NCBI GenBank assembly: GCA_032622095.1
Contig: CP136068.1
Coordinates: 147,695,365-147,759,364, forward strand
Source: Siphonodentalium dalli
Lineage: Eukaryota > Mollusca > Scaphopoda > Gadilida > Siphonodentaliidae
Length of the DNA stretch: 64,000 nucleotides
Reading direction: 5' to 3'
Shown piece by piece: positions 10,590-19,361 of the stretch. The position numbers and the translations under genes were made by a program. Within the stretch, counting starts at the first letter, position 1. Every line of letters starts with the position of its first letter. A model generated the notes under the pieces. It saw nothing but the letters and a program-made list of their open reading frames with translations, made no database searches and was not told where the DNA came from.

Positions 10590-11460
10590 AGGCCCCATTC
10601 GGGCCTTTCTGAGCGGCGGCTAATTTGGATCATGCAGGTGGGGTGTACGGGATGTTTGAAAAATGAAAATGGTCTCTTGATGGCCACCCAATGTCTGACC
10701 GAAATCGGTCATGTGGCCGACCAATGGCACGGGGCTCCATTCGGCGGACATTTTGAATCGGAGTGGGGTGATTGGAAAGTGTGTTGGGGACCACCGTACC
10801 ACAGCCTTTGTTTGGCCGAATTTATCAAAGCGCCAAGAAATTACACGTGCACGATGCCCTATATTCGGACCTCTCTGTACGGCGGCTAATTTGGATCAGG
10901 TGAGGTGTTTCGAGAGGGTATGGTGTCTTGGGGACCACCCCACATGCAGCACCATTTGTTTAACCGAAACAGGTAAAGGGGCCGAAAAATTACCCCGATG
11001 GCCTGTTCGGACCTCCCTGAGCGGCGGCCATTTTGGATCGGGTGGAGTGTTCGGGGTGTTTCGAAATGGTGTCTTGGGGTCACCTTATATGCAACATCGT
11101 TGGTTTGACCAAAATCGGCAAAGGGCCGAGAAAATACATGGGGGGAGGGGCTCTTCAGTCCTCGATTGGCGGCGAATATTTTAGATTGGAATGAGAGTGT
11201 TAGGTTGTTTTGAAATGGTGTTTTGGAGGCAATCTACAACACCCTTGTGTAGAATCTTTTGGACGCCATCTGACGCCCTTGGTTTGACCAAAAGTTAAAA
11301 ACCTGTCAAAGGCCGAGAAATGTCACGGGGGATCTTATTCGGGCGTCTCTATAGGAGGCGGTAATTTTTGACCGGAATGGGGTGTTCGGAGTGTTTCGAA
11401 ATGTTGTCTTGGGGCCACCACACAGCACCCATTGTTTGACCGACATACTGCCGAATAAGG
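10590..11460. repeat. Degenerate tandem array (copy B)
   Basis: Six to seven units with the same landmarks as in copies A and C: CGGGCCTTTCTGAGCGGCGG, GGCCATTTTGGATCGGGTGG, TTGGGGACCACC and TTTGTTTGGCCGAA. The GGCCATTTTGG core resembles the YY1 consensus but is diverged between units. Confidence 0.8.
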
Positions 11461-11546
11461 ACTAAGTAGCGGAAGTCACTTTCGTGTTTAATCATTTCTT
11501 TACCAAATATACTCATTCAGGAATATAGTCCATCATGACATGTTAA

Positions 11547-11899
11547 CCCTTTACCCAACAGAACGGCCCTGTGCCAATGCATTCTCTTATATATGCGAGT
11601 CGACCATAGGTCGCCTCGCATATATAAGAGAATGCATTGGCTTAACACATTAAAAATTATAAAATTGAAGAAAAAATGGTAAAAAGTGTTAAAAAATGCA
11701 TTCTCTTATATATGCGAGGCGACCTATGGTCGACTCGCATATATAAGAGAATGCATTGGCACAGGGCATAACTGTAACTATCACAATGTGGTCAAGGAGC
11801 CGGTTCCAATGATATCCATATTTGTATGGTTCTATTGAGACAGACCGAAGATATTTTAGGCTGTTGAAGCTTTATTTGGCCGGATTGTTGGGTAAAGGG
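11547..11899. mobile_element. TTAA-flanked MITE (piggyBac-like)
   Basis: Perfect inverted ends CCCTTTACCCAACA / TGTTGGGTAAAGGG sit directly inside TTAA at 11543-11546 and 11900-11903. Copies A and C have a single short junction here (GACATGTTAACACC and GACATGTTAGCACC). TTAA duplication with CCC-ending termini is characteristic of piggyBac. There is no coding capacity. It carries a complete palindromic element at 11567-11766. Confidence 0.85.
11567..11766. mobile_element. 200-bp palindromic element whose arms are themselves palindromes
   Basis: Starts CCCTGTGCCAATGCATTCTC and ends with its complement. Each ~65-base arm is itself a near-perfect hairpin (CCAATGCATTCTC...GCGAG-CGACC-ATA-GGTCG-CTCGC...GAGAATGCATTGG). 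The short spacer is A-rich. Relatives lie inside 11984-12445 and, decayed, at 43931-44093. Confidence 0.9.
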
Positions 11900-11983
11900 T
11901 TAAGATAATAAGCTAAACAAACGTTGTGGAACTATATTACCTGCAAATTTATCTCCAATAAATAGGACTCCTCTACATGCATA

Positions 11984-12445
11984 TGTGACCCGCCATATCA
12001 AATCCAGTCGTAAGTCGGGATTTTTTGTTTACCCTGTGCCAATGCATTCTCTTATATATGCGAGTCGACCATAGGTCGCCTCGCATATATAAGAGAATGC
12101 ATTGGCCTAACAATTTTTTTACAATTTTAATAATTTTTTCTTGTATTCTTTAACAATTTTATAATTTCACACATACAGAGCCCCAGACAAACATGAGCAG
12201 ACGACACTCTTCTATATGCTTCTTTATATGTGTGGGGCTCCCTGCAGGGTAATGGATGTTTTTTATTTTATGTCCTAAAAATTGTCAGAAACATTTATTT
12301 AAAAAAAATGATAAAAAATTATTAGGCCAATGCATTCTCTTATATATGCGAGGCGACCTATGGTCGACTCGCATATATATGAGAATGCATTGGCACAGGG
12401 TAAAAACATCCCGACTTACGACTGGATTTGATATGGCGGGTCACA
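11984..12445. mobile_element. 462-bp TA-flanked MITE with nested palindromic arms
   Basis: Inverted ends TGTGACCCGCCATATCAAAT, perfect for about 38 bp, lie between TA dinucleotides at 11982-11983 and 12446-12447. Inside each end sits a full copy of the CCCTGTGCCAATGCATTCTC hairpin arm. Copies A and C are uninterrupted here (CTATATATACATGCATTAAT). TA duplication suggests Tc1/mariner mobilisation. No transposase. Confidence 0.85.
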
Positions 12446-12555
12446 TATAGTTGCATTAATATAATGGTAATATCCACCAATGGAATAATCCCTTTAGTAC
12501 AGAAATGTTTAAAATTCTAACGCGCTGTTCAAGATGGGGCATATACCCCCTTAGA

Positions 12556-12964
12556 GGTTACACTGGTGTAAATGTTTTCCATAGGCCTCACTGCTAACGT
12601 TAACGTTTATACTGTTGGCAATATACATTTTGGGTCCAAAAGTTTCTTTAAATCTGAAAAATTGACATTTGGGGAAATTTTTACGCAAAAAAATCATGTC
12701 CGTCTAGCAGGGAATTCGCCTTTAAATCTTGTGTTTTCGTAACTAGTGTCAGAACTGCACTAAAAATACTGTCATATTTTAGACCACACCAAAGGATTAA
12801 TTCCTGTGCCAATGGCTATTGTACCTATGGGAAATCACAGGGAAGAGGTGTGGTGATTTTTTTAATGCAAAAATCACACAAGGTTATTGAGCAATCAGGG
12901 CCCAGTGTATATTTTATTATCTCCTATATATGTCACTCCGAACCATATTTACACCAGTGTAACC
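12556..12964. mobile_element. 409-bp MITE with GGTTACACTGGTGTAAAT ends
   Basis: The left end GGTTACACTGGTGTAAAT is the exact inverse of the right end at about 12947-12964. The right half (12766-12966) is essentially identical to 26201-26401. The left junction (TTAGA before GGTTACAC) matches the right junction at the start of copy C (GTGTAACC then TAGAACTTTC), suggesting a TAGA target duplication at one ancestral site. Confidence 0.75.
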
Positions 12965-13177
12965 CAAGGATATAATTTATTGACCTCCAATATGAAGAGC
13001 TTACAATTAGTTTGTTGTGTAACACAAAGCATGCATGTATGTGCACACAGGTTAAATAGTGACCATATATATAGAGTGCATTGTGAATATACATAATATT
13101 TATACAAATATAGCGAGTTCATAGAATGTCACGTCCGAATTTTCACCCGCACATATCAGTATATTGTGTTGACCGTG

Positions 13178-15457
13178 TCACACGGATATGGTCTGGTGTG
13201 TATTTCCGCTCACTTCTGGCAATCGTACCGCCACGCAGGCTGTGTGTAGAAATTTTGCCGTGAATATGAGTATGCGGCCCCAATTATATTGCACAGACTG
13301 AGGAGGCAATAACGAGTCAGTTCCACCCAATAAGAACGCTTGTAGTTGATCGGGATGAAGGGAGTCAAGATACACGAAAGTTTCTATGCCGAGACGATCA
13401 ATTAGTTCGCACCAGAAAATATACCTCAGTTGTAGAATTTCGGCTGAATTACATGAGAAAAGTATGTGATCGAACTGATTGTCGTAGTGGTGTTTGCAGG
13501 CTGCACATGATGAATTATTTTTAAATGTTGTTCTATTCAGTAAAAGAGCTAGGTTCTTCAGTTCTTTAGAATGACTCGGGTTCCCGGCTAGAAGTTTCCA
13601 AATACTCCAAGTCGCTAACGGGTTTCTGTGTATGTGTCTATACCATTTGAAATCACTAGAGTTTGACAGTGACCACTGATTAATGTAATTAGATCGCACA
13701 GATGTGTTGATGATGCGTTTCCAATAGTTCTTCGATGGAAAGATTCCTTCGTTGAGGAAGACGTTTAGGTATTTATCAAGCCCATAAAGCTGAAGGATGT
13801 TTATTATATCTGCCGCGAAACCTGTTGTGTTGATATTGAAAAGTCTTTGCTGGTAAACTTTGAAGACGAATATTCTGAGTGGTGTTTCGTGTGACTCTGG
13901 CAAACGGATAAGATCTCCTAAGAAAGCAAGTTTCTTCAGATGGAGCTGCTGTTTAACAGGTTGGATTCCAAGTAATCCGAGTGACAGATTTGTACTGGCT
14001 CTCGCTGGTAGATTCTGGATGTGTTTCACGCACTTACGGAGAGATTTTTCCAGTGTATATGAATTATCTTCACTTGGCGAGTATAGTAGTTCGCCACCGT
14101 ACAGTGCTTTTGGAATAGCAATTGTGAGGAACAGTTTTGACATCGACAGAGGCGTGCACAATTCCAGAGCTTTTCTACCGGCAACTGTAAAGTATGCTTT
14201 CCGCATGGTATCTGCCATTTCAGTCGCACGCGTGTGGTTATGGTTGAACTTATGCTGAGTTATTCCAAGGTGGCGGCATTCAGTTGTCTCAGTCAAATCA
14301 CTGAGGCCGATAGACCAAGTTCTTTTATTCTTGATATGTTGAGACCGAGTCTCGTTGAAGACGATGACAGCACTTTTTGTTTTCGAGAAGCAAAATCTCC
14401 ATTTGGAACTGTATGAGTTGCATATCTCCAGTAATTCATCGAGTCCTGATTTGTTTATAGCGATCAAGCAAATATCATCTGCCGTGGTCGGTGAAGTACA
14501 ATTCATATTGCCTATATGTAGGCCGCGTGTAGATTTTTGAAGTAAGTACAACAGTTCATCGATGAATACTAAGTAGAAAAACGGAGAGGTCACGGACCCT
14601 TGTCTTGTTCCTTGGAGAATGTGGAAATTATCAGACAGGCAACCATTATACAGCACACTGCTGTAGCAATTATCATGCATGTTGGCAATGATTCGAAGAA
14701 TTTTACCACTGAATCCAAGCGCGCTTAATTTAACCAAGAGACCGTCATGCCACACACGGTCAAACGCTTTCTGTGAATCGAGGAAGCAAACAAACGCTTT
14801 TGATCCATTATCACCAATGTGGCAGATGGATTCTTGAACGACGAATGATGTCATGTTGCAACCAATGTGTTCTTGAAAGCCGAATTGGAGCTGATGAGGA
14901 ATGAACGTCGACGCGTTCTTGCTCGAGAATCGCGACATCATAACAGCCTCGAAGAGTTTGTACAAAACTGAGAGCAAAGTTATTGCCCGGTAGCTGTCAG
15001 GGACATTTTTTGGTTTTGGCTCGCCTTTGTATAGTGGAATAATTACTCCGGCTTTCATGTCTACAGGAATCCACTCATGTTTGATAATGGCGTTGAACAG
15101 TTTGCACAAGACCAGGTAAACTGAGTCTGGTGCATTAATTAAGTGTTCATTAACAATGTCATCACTCCCACCGGCTTTGTTCTTTCTAAGTTTCCTGATA
15201 TGAATAGCAATTTCTTCTGCTGGAATAATGTCACAGAATACTGTTGAATTGTAGTCTGCGTGAGACTTCGTCATTAATTCCGTAAGAGTACTAGATACTT
15301 CAAGATCGAATTCCGGGATTTCGTGTGGACTCGGGCTATATAGTTGACTGAAGTAATCCCGCCAACCAGATAATAAACTCTGAGTGTCCGTGTGTGCTCC
15401 ATCACCAAAATCTATCCCTGTTGCTACACTTCGTTTCTGTGTGGCAGGTTTGGTCAT
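13178..15457 (-). CDS. LINE ORF2, reverse transcriptase and C-terminal zinc motif
   Basis: A 759-residue frame. Reverse transcriptase blocks in order: block A FLDSQKAFD (about residues 225-233, Asp227), block B QGTRQGS (about 282-288), and block C TADD (about 325-328). In block C threonine replaces the usual Phe/Tyr/Cys before ADD while both aspartates are kept. Near residue 660 a CxxC...H...C motif (CAACKHH...ILFSC) matches the C-terminal zinc motif of jockey/CR1/I-type ORF2 proteins. The enzyme copies element RNA into DNA at a nicked target. The frame stays open upstream of the listed ATG to about 15543 and runs into the endonuclease frame, so the true product was one polypeptide and this ATG is only a frame start. 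Confidence 0.92.
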   Translation of the reverse strand: MTKPATQKRSVATGIDFGDGAHTDTQSLLSGWRDYFSQLYSPSPHEIPEFDLEVSSTLTELMTKSHADYNSTVFCDIIPAEEIAIHIRKLRKNKAGGSDDIVNEHLINAPDSVYLVLCKLFNAIIKHEWIPVDMKAGVIIPLYKGEPKPKNVPDSYRAITLLSVLYKLFEAVMMSRFSSKNASTFIPHQLQFGFQEHIGCNMTSFVVQESICHIGDNGSKAFVCFLDSQKAFDRVWHDGLLVKLSALGFSGKILRIIANMHDNCYSSVLYNGCLSDNFHILQGTRQGSVTSPFFYLVFIDELLYLLQKSTRGLHIGNMNCTSPTTADDICLIAINKSGLDELLEICNSYSSKWRFCFSKTKSAVIVFNETRSQHIKNKRTWSIGLSDLTETTECRHLGITQHKFNHNHTRATEMADTMRKAYFTVAGRKALELCTPLSMSKLFLTIAIPKALYGGELLYSPSEDNSYTLEKSLRKCVKHIQNLPARASTNLSLGLLGIQPVKQQLHLKKLAFLGDLIRLPESHETPLRIFVFKVYQQRLFNINTTGFAADIINILQLYGLDKYLNVFLNEGIFPSKNYWKRIINTSVRSNYINQWSLSNSSDFKWYRHIHRNPLATWSIWKLLAGNPSHSKELKNLALLLNRTTFKNNSSCAACKHHYDNQFDHILFSCNSAEILQLRYIFWCELIDRLGIETFVYLDSLHPDQLQAFLLGGTDSLLPPQSVQYNWGRILIFTAKFLHTACVAVRLPEVSGNTHQTISV

Positions 15458-15518
15458 CCGCCAGAATGCCGTGACATCAGAGTGAGCCGCACTTTCGACA
15501 TTTTGCAGGAATATATGC

Positions 15519-16691
15519 TCACGGCGACGTATTGTGCTTCGCAGCTAGTTCACGTCTGAAATGACGTTTGGCGTTTTTGTAAGACACGTATGAGAGCGAA
15601 TTAACAGAATGTGGCTTCCCGTCGGAGATCCAGAGACGACGATTTTGTTTCACGTCGGTGTGTAACGTACTCAGTAGTGGATTCCAATATGGTTTTTTAA
15701 ATGAACATACTGATTTTACACCGCACGATGCTGACGAAGCTCCATGCAACCATTCAACTATCTTGTTGTATAGGGTTTTAACATCTTGCTTACATTTTGT
15801 TTGCAGTTGTGAAATTTCATCTACATGAATCTCAAGCACATACTGATACAGATGCATGTTTAAATTCCGCCAGTTATATTTCCTGCGGGTAAACTCTGGC
15901 ACGTCGACTGAACATTGAGTTTCCAAGCGTATCGAGCATGTCACAGGTAAATGGTTAGAGACGTTCATAGAGTCATCATCGATGATCGAACACCGTTGCA
16001 CGTTAATTGTCATATCTTCCGATAACAGTATGTGGTCAATTAGGGTTGGATTTGCCACAGTAATGAATGGGCTGAATGAGTAGCCTGGGCCAGTGCACAT
16101 CTGCGAAGTCGTTGACGCCCACATTCGTGTGCTTGTAATGAATTTATTCAAAAGTTTTGATCGAGCTATGTGTATCTGTGGGGTATTTCTGTCACGAGCG
16201 AGGTGGACATTGAAGTCACCCATAACTATTACGTGTCCCTGTTGTGCTAGCATATCTATCTGACTCTCAAGAGTGTCAAAGCAGTCTTTAAGATAGCTGA
16301 TGCCGTGGTTGCTACACGGCATATACACTTGGATTATATGTAACGTGTAGTCTGGTGAAACTCTAAAGCGGACCCCGACAGAACGGTCACCCGGTAAGTC
16401 TATAACAGAACATCTCCCATGAAAATATTTTGGGACAAACAGGGCAACGCCATCCCGTGTAAATGAATTTCCAGATATTGTTGTGATTGTTTTGCCCGGT
16501 TTCGCAACCACATAATGTGAAATACTCAGGCTATCGAGTAAAACTAAGTTTTCCACACTTAACCAGTGTTCGGAAATTCCGAGAAAAGCCGTTTTCCGTC
16601 CGTTAAGAAGTGATGCGATGTAGTTTTGTGCTGTGCTCACTCCAGTAACGTTCCACGCAAGAAAGTCAAGATTGATCATTTGTGTCTCCAT
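15519..16691 (-). CDS. LINE ORF2, APE-type endonuclease domain
   Basis: A 390-residue frame with exonuclease-endonuclease-phosphatase motifs: WN (residues 13-14), EHWL with Glu41, GDFN (158-161) and IDH (218-220). The final SDH motif reads SNH (245-247), so the usual aspartate is asparagine. The domain nicks target DNA to prime reverse transcription. The ATG at 16689-16691 lies inside the end of ORF1 (26-base overlap), as in LINEs that use coupled re-initiation. The frame ends at a TGA where the reverse transcriptase frame takes over, offset by one base. A single indel near 15,540 is the simplest explanation. Confidence 0.9.
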   Translation of the reverse strand: METQMINLDFLAWNVTGVSTAQNYIASLLNGRKTAFLGISEHWLSVENLVLLDSLSISHYVVAKPGKTITTISGNSFTRDGVALFVPKYFHGRCSVIDLPGDRSVGVRFRVSPDYTLHIIQVYMPCSNHGISYLKDCFDTLESQIDMLAQQGHVIVMGDFNVHLARDRNTPQIHIARSKLLNKFITSTRMWASTTSQMCTGPGYSFSPFITVANPTLIDHILLSEDMTINVQRCSIIDDDSMNVSNHLPVTCSIRLETQCSVDVPEFTRRKYNWRNLNMHLYQYVLEIHVDEISQLQTKCKQDVKTLYNKIVEWLHGASSASCGVKSVCSFKKPYWNPLLSTLHTDVKQNRRLWISDGKPHSVNSLSYVSYKNAKRHFRRELAAKHNTSP

Positions 16692-18861
16692 TATCCCTGC
16701 CTCTTGGTGGGTCTGAAGTCCATGGTCGGACGATGATATTATCAGGCCAGAAATTTTCCCGGTATAATTCCTTCACATCGCTGGATAGGATGTGTACACG
16801 AGCGGATTGACTACCATACATCCTGCTGCGCATGAGGCGAATAAACGTTGGGGTGATGCTCCGCTTCTTGAAGAAATCCCACATACTATCTTCTGTCGAT
16901 TCAGTTGATATACGACCAATAAAGAACTTGCGGGTTCTTCTCGGACGTTTCGTTTGGACTCCCTTGAATCCACTAAAGTCGTCGTGATAGTTATCCCTTT
17001 CTTGGTAAAAATCGTTTACCTTCTCTGCATCGGAATTATGATGTGAATGTTGGTTAGGCATGTGTGGACGGTAACCATCGGGTTTATGGGGTGAAGAAGG
17101 TATATCCGGTTGGCCACTTGCGTGCGACATACTGTCTTTCGACTTGAATTCATCAGAGATTGTAATAACTGAAACACTATTAAGGACCTCACTGTTCTGG
17201 ATACTACGATGTTTTTCGTAACTATCGCTATTGTCCTTTCTTGGGTTTTCACTAGTATCGGCGTTATGTCTATGGCTATTCTTTGGTTTGAATTCGACCT
17301 CCTTCACATCTGTGGCATGTACGCCTGAGGAAGGAATTTCCGACTTATCATCAGCAACATGTATGGCATGATTGCCAGAGTTAGTTTGACCTTTCGATAG
17401 AATTGTCTTGATGATAGAACTTGCATTTCTGGACCAGTTAATTGGAGAAGAATGATCGACCGGCTCGGGAATATTTGGAATACTGTTCTTTCGTGTCGCT
17501 GATTGAGTCAGTGAAAAGGTATTCGGTGATACTGGTGTTTCGTCCTTGGAATCGGATTCGGGCCCTTTATATGACGACACTTGATCGGTATTGGGTTTGG
17601 TGTTCGATTGAAGCTGACATGACTCGATGTAGGAAACAAGTGAATTATGCTTGATGAATAGATCTCTTGCTAATATGTCAAACATCGTAGAGAGGCGTTT
17701 CTCTGCGTTGTCCATATATGTCTTCGCAGCGTCGCCATTGGCAATGCATTTCCCACTGAAGGTGGACATACGTCGGTCGAGAGAATCATTTTTGACAAAA
17801 GTCTTCGACATATCATGTACTTTGGAGTTAATATTTGTCAGAAAGTTGGTGTAGTCATCCTGTGACGAGAGAGCATCTTGCTCAAGGAGTTTAACTCTCT
17901 GTTTCAAATTGTCAATACCCATACACTTCTCGTCTCTAATTCTGCCTAAACCGAGACTTAATTCTGTGACATTCCCTATCGTACTACCAATAGATTTAGA
18001 ATTTGAATCACAGTGAGATTTGACGTTTGTGATGGTCTTCTCTAATACAGTCAGTTTGCTCAAGATTTTGTCTTGCGTATCTGAAATTGTTTTCACACAT
18101 GACTGCACAGTCGAAAAGTCATCTACAATCTTTTTATTTTTCTCTAATTGTGATTTCTTAAGGAGAGTTAAATCGGTCAACACTTCAGCTAGTTTTTCTT
18201 GAACACATGTTGAATTGCAATTGCACGACTGATGGGTTGTGTTTTCTGTTTGCGCATTAACTGTCCTCGACCTATCATATGAGCGTTCAGAGATCTTGGT
18301 AATGACGTCACGAATCGAGTCCAGAGATTCGCCGAGAACGAACTGCACTAGACTATATATGTCTTTCGCGTATTTCTCGCACATTGGTTTTCCTGAGTCT
18401 CTTTGAAATCTCAACTTCAACCTGTAGCGTTGGAGATCATCGCAACGTTTCCGGGCCTCTTCGAATACGCTGTGTCTCAGAGAATTCAGATCATGTTCAT
18501 CTGGCATTTTTTGTAAGAGTTGCTTAATAAATGTGTCTTTGGGGAGACGCAGTATGCTCTGAAGAGGTGGAAGTTCCTCAATTGAGAAGCGTTCATTTGC
18601 ATGCGACATATTCGACATTTGGGTGTCTGCGCCCCGTATTTGCGAACATTGCGTTTGATTAGGAGTGCTTGACGATGTCGGCTGCATAGCTGCATCGAAT
18701 AATGAAGTTTCTGTAGTGATACATGTCATCGGTTGAACGACATCGCATGTAGAATCTCCAATTCTAGAGGTAACGCCAGTATCTCTATTCAGAAGCAGAA
18801 CATGTTCAAACTCATCGATTCCGTTGATGATGTTATCAGTTTGTGTCAAAATCCCATCCAT
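16666..18861 (-). CDS. LINE ORF1 protein (coiled coil, C-terminal RRM-like domain)
   Basis: A 731-residue frame. The N-terminal third is polar. Residues about 210-360 are heptad-rich (repeated Leu/Ile/Val spacing in SQLEKNKKIVDDF, ILSKLTVLEKTI and LKQRVKLLEQDA), as expected for the coiled coil that trimerises ORF1 proteins. Residues about 400-630 are Ser/Asp/His-rich and disordered-looking. The last ~90 residues contain a KFFIGRI...FWPDNIIVRPW segment, the RNA-binding RRM-like domain found at the C terminus of many invertebrate LINE ORF1 proteins. The role is RNA chaperoning and particle assembly. The ATG at 18861 is the first in frame. Confidence 0.85.
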   Translation of the reverse strand: MDGILTQTDNIINGIDEFEHVLLLNRDTGVTSRIGDSTCDVVQPMTCITTETSLFDAAMQPTSSSTPNQTQCSQIRGADTQMSNMSHANERFSIEELPPLQSILRLPKDTFIKQLLQKMPDEHDLNSLRHSVFEEARKRCDDLQRYRLKLRFQRDSGKPMCEKYAKDIYSLVQFVLGESLDSIRDVITKISERSYDRSRTVNAQTENTTHQSCNCNSTCVQEKLAEVLTDLTLLKKSQLEKNKKIVDDFSTVQSCVKTISDTQDKILSKLTVLEKTITNVKSHCDSNSKSIGSTIGNVTELSLGLGRIRDEKCMGIDNLKQRVKLLEQDALSSQDDYTNFLTNINSKVHDMSKTFVKNDSLDRRMSTFSGKCIANGDAAKTYMDNAEKRLSTMFDILARDLFIKHNSLVSYIESCQLQSNTKPNTDQVSSYKGPESDSKDETPVSPNTFSLTQSATRKNSIPNIPEPVDHSSPINWSRNASSIIKTILSKGQTNSGNHAIHVADDKSEIPSSGVHATDVKEVEFKPKNSHRHNADTSENPRKDNSDSYEKHRSIQNSEVLNSVSVITISDEFKSKDSMSHASGQPDIPSSPHKPDGYRPHMPNQHSHHNSDAEKVNDFYQERDNYHDDFSGFKGVQTKRPRRTRKFFIGRISTESTEDSMWDFFKKRSITPTFIRLMRSRMYGSQSARVHILSSDVKELYRENFWPDNIIVRPWTSDPPRGRDNGDTNDQS

Positions 18862-19207
18862 GATCCCTCAGAATGTGTGGAGGGGCAGATACAACTATAG
18901 GTGCAGGTTAATTAAGTCACCGTAGGACAGACTGTCTTTACCACCAACAACCTATGACGGGTGACTCTGCGAGCGACCAAGTTTATTATGTCTGGATCCC
19001 CGCTCACGGAGACCATAAATAGTCAAAAGTTGTAGACTAATAAGTTGGTTCACTTTAGTGGGTGTGAAGGCAGTAGACTGTGTGTTGTCTATAATTGCAC
19101 TGCTGTACAGGACCAATAAATGTTTCTCGAGTGACAGCAAAGGTCTGCTATGAGTTTCATTGTTGCACCAGCGTTGTTGATCACACCTCTTGGTTGGCGG
19201 AGTAGGG
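18862..19207 (-). other. Probable LINE 5' UTR and promoter
   Basis: Non-coding sequence immediately upstream (minus strand) of ORF1. It must hold the internal promoter if the element is complete. The 5' boundary is not visible. It runs into the left LTR remnant of the next element, suggesting that the LINE landed in or beside that LTR. Confidence 0.5.
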
Positions 19208-19254
19208 TGTCAAATTGGTGGCCGTCAAATCAATTAGGAATATCGCACTGCATC

Positions 19255-19343
19255 TTGATTATGACTGTATACCATTTATAATGACATCTAATGTATAGAA
19301 TAAACCATGTTGAATAGACAATACAATGTCCTGTTTTGCTTCA
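19255..19343 (+). repeat. Left LTR remnant (3' end)
   Basis: The segment AGAATAAACCATGTTGAATA through TCCTGTTTTGCTTCA ending at 19343 matches the last ~47 bases of the right LTR at 25790-25836, with several substitutions. It ends in CA and contains AATAAA. Further left no match to the right LTR start (TGTAGCGG) is visible, so the 5' part is missing or too diverged. Confidence 0.75.
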
Positions 19344-19361
19344 TTGGCGACGAGGATGGGA
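19344..19361 (+). promoter_or_regulatory. Putative primer binding site
   Basis: TTGGCGACGAGGATGGGA begins directly after the CA end of the left LTR, where a tRNA primer binding site is expected. The TGGCGACGAGG form is common after LTRs of animal Gypsy elements. I did not assign the tRNA. Confidence 0.55.

Larger units (their letters stand above)
9803..12555 (+). mobile_element. Array-bearing repeat, copy B (with nested MITEs)
   Basis: The extended head at 9803-10400 matches, in inverse, copy E at 59770-60389. The array spans about 10590-11460. The tail continues to about 12555, where a TIR element interrupts it. The tail is split by two MITEs at sites that are intact in copies A and C, which gives clean empty-site evidence. 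Copy B has one unit, whereas A and C have two. Confidence 0.8.
13178..18861 (-). mobile_element. LINE (non-LTR retrotransposon), nearly intact
   Basis: Minus-strand order is ORF1 (18861-16666), endonuclease (16691-15519) and reverse transcriptase (15457-13178). This is the two-ORF plan of APE-type LINEs, with ORF2 split by one frame break. ORF1 and ORF2 overlap by 26 bases. The C-terminal Cys/His motif and APE endonuclease place it in the jockey/CR1/I-like assemblage; I cannot name the clade. The 5' UTR probably reaches about 19.2 kb and the 3' end lies somewhere between 13,080 and 13,177. I could not define target duplications. ORF1 and both halves of ORF2 are open, so the insertion is young. 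Confidence 0.92.

Noticed and set aside
11573-12400. CRISPR-like array (repeated ~65-base words with spacers)
   Set aside because: The repeats are palindromic MITE arms in alternating orientation, only four copies, in a eukaryotic setting.
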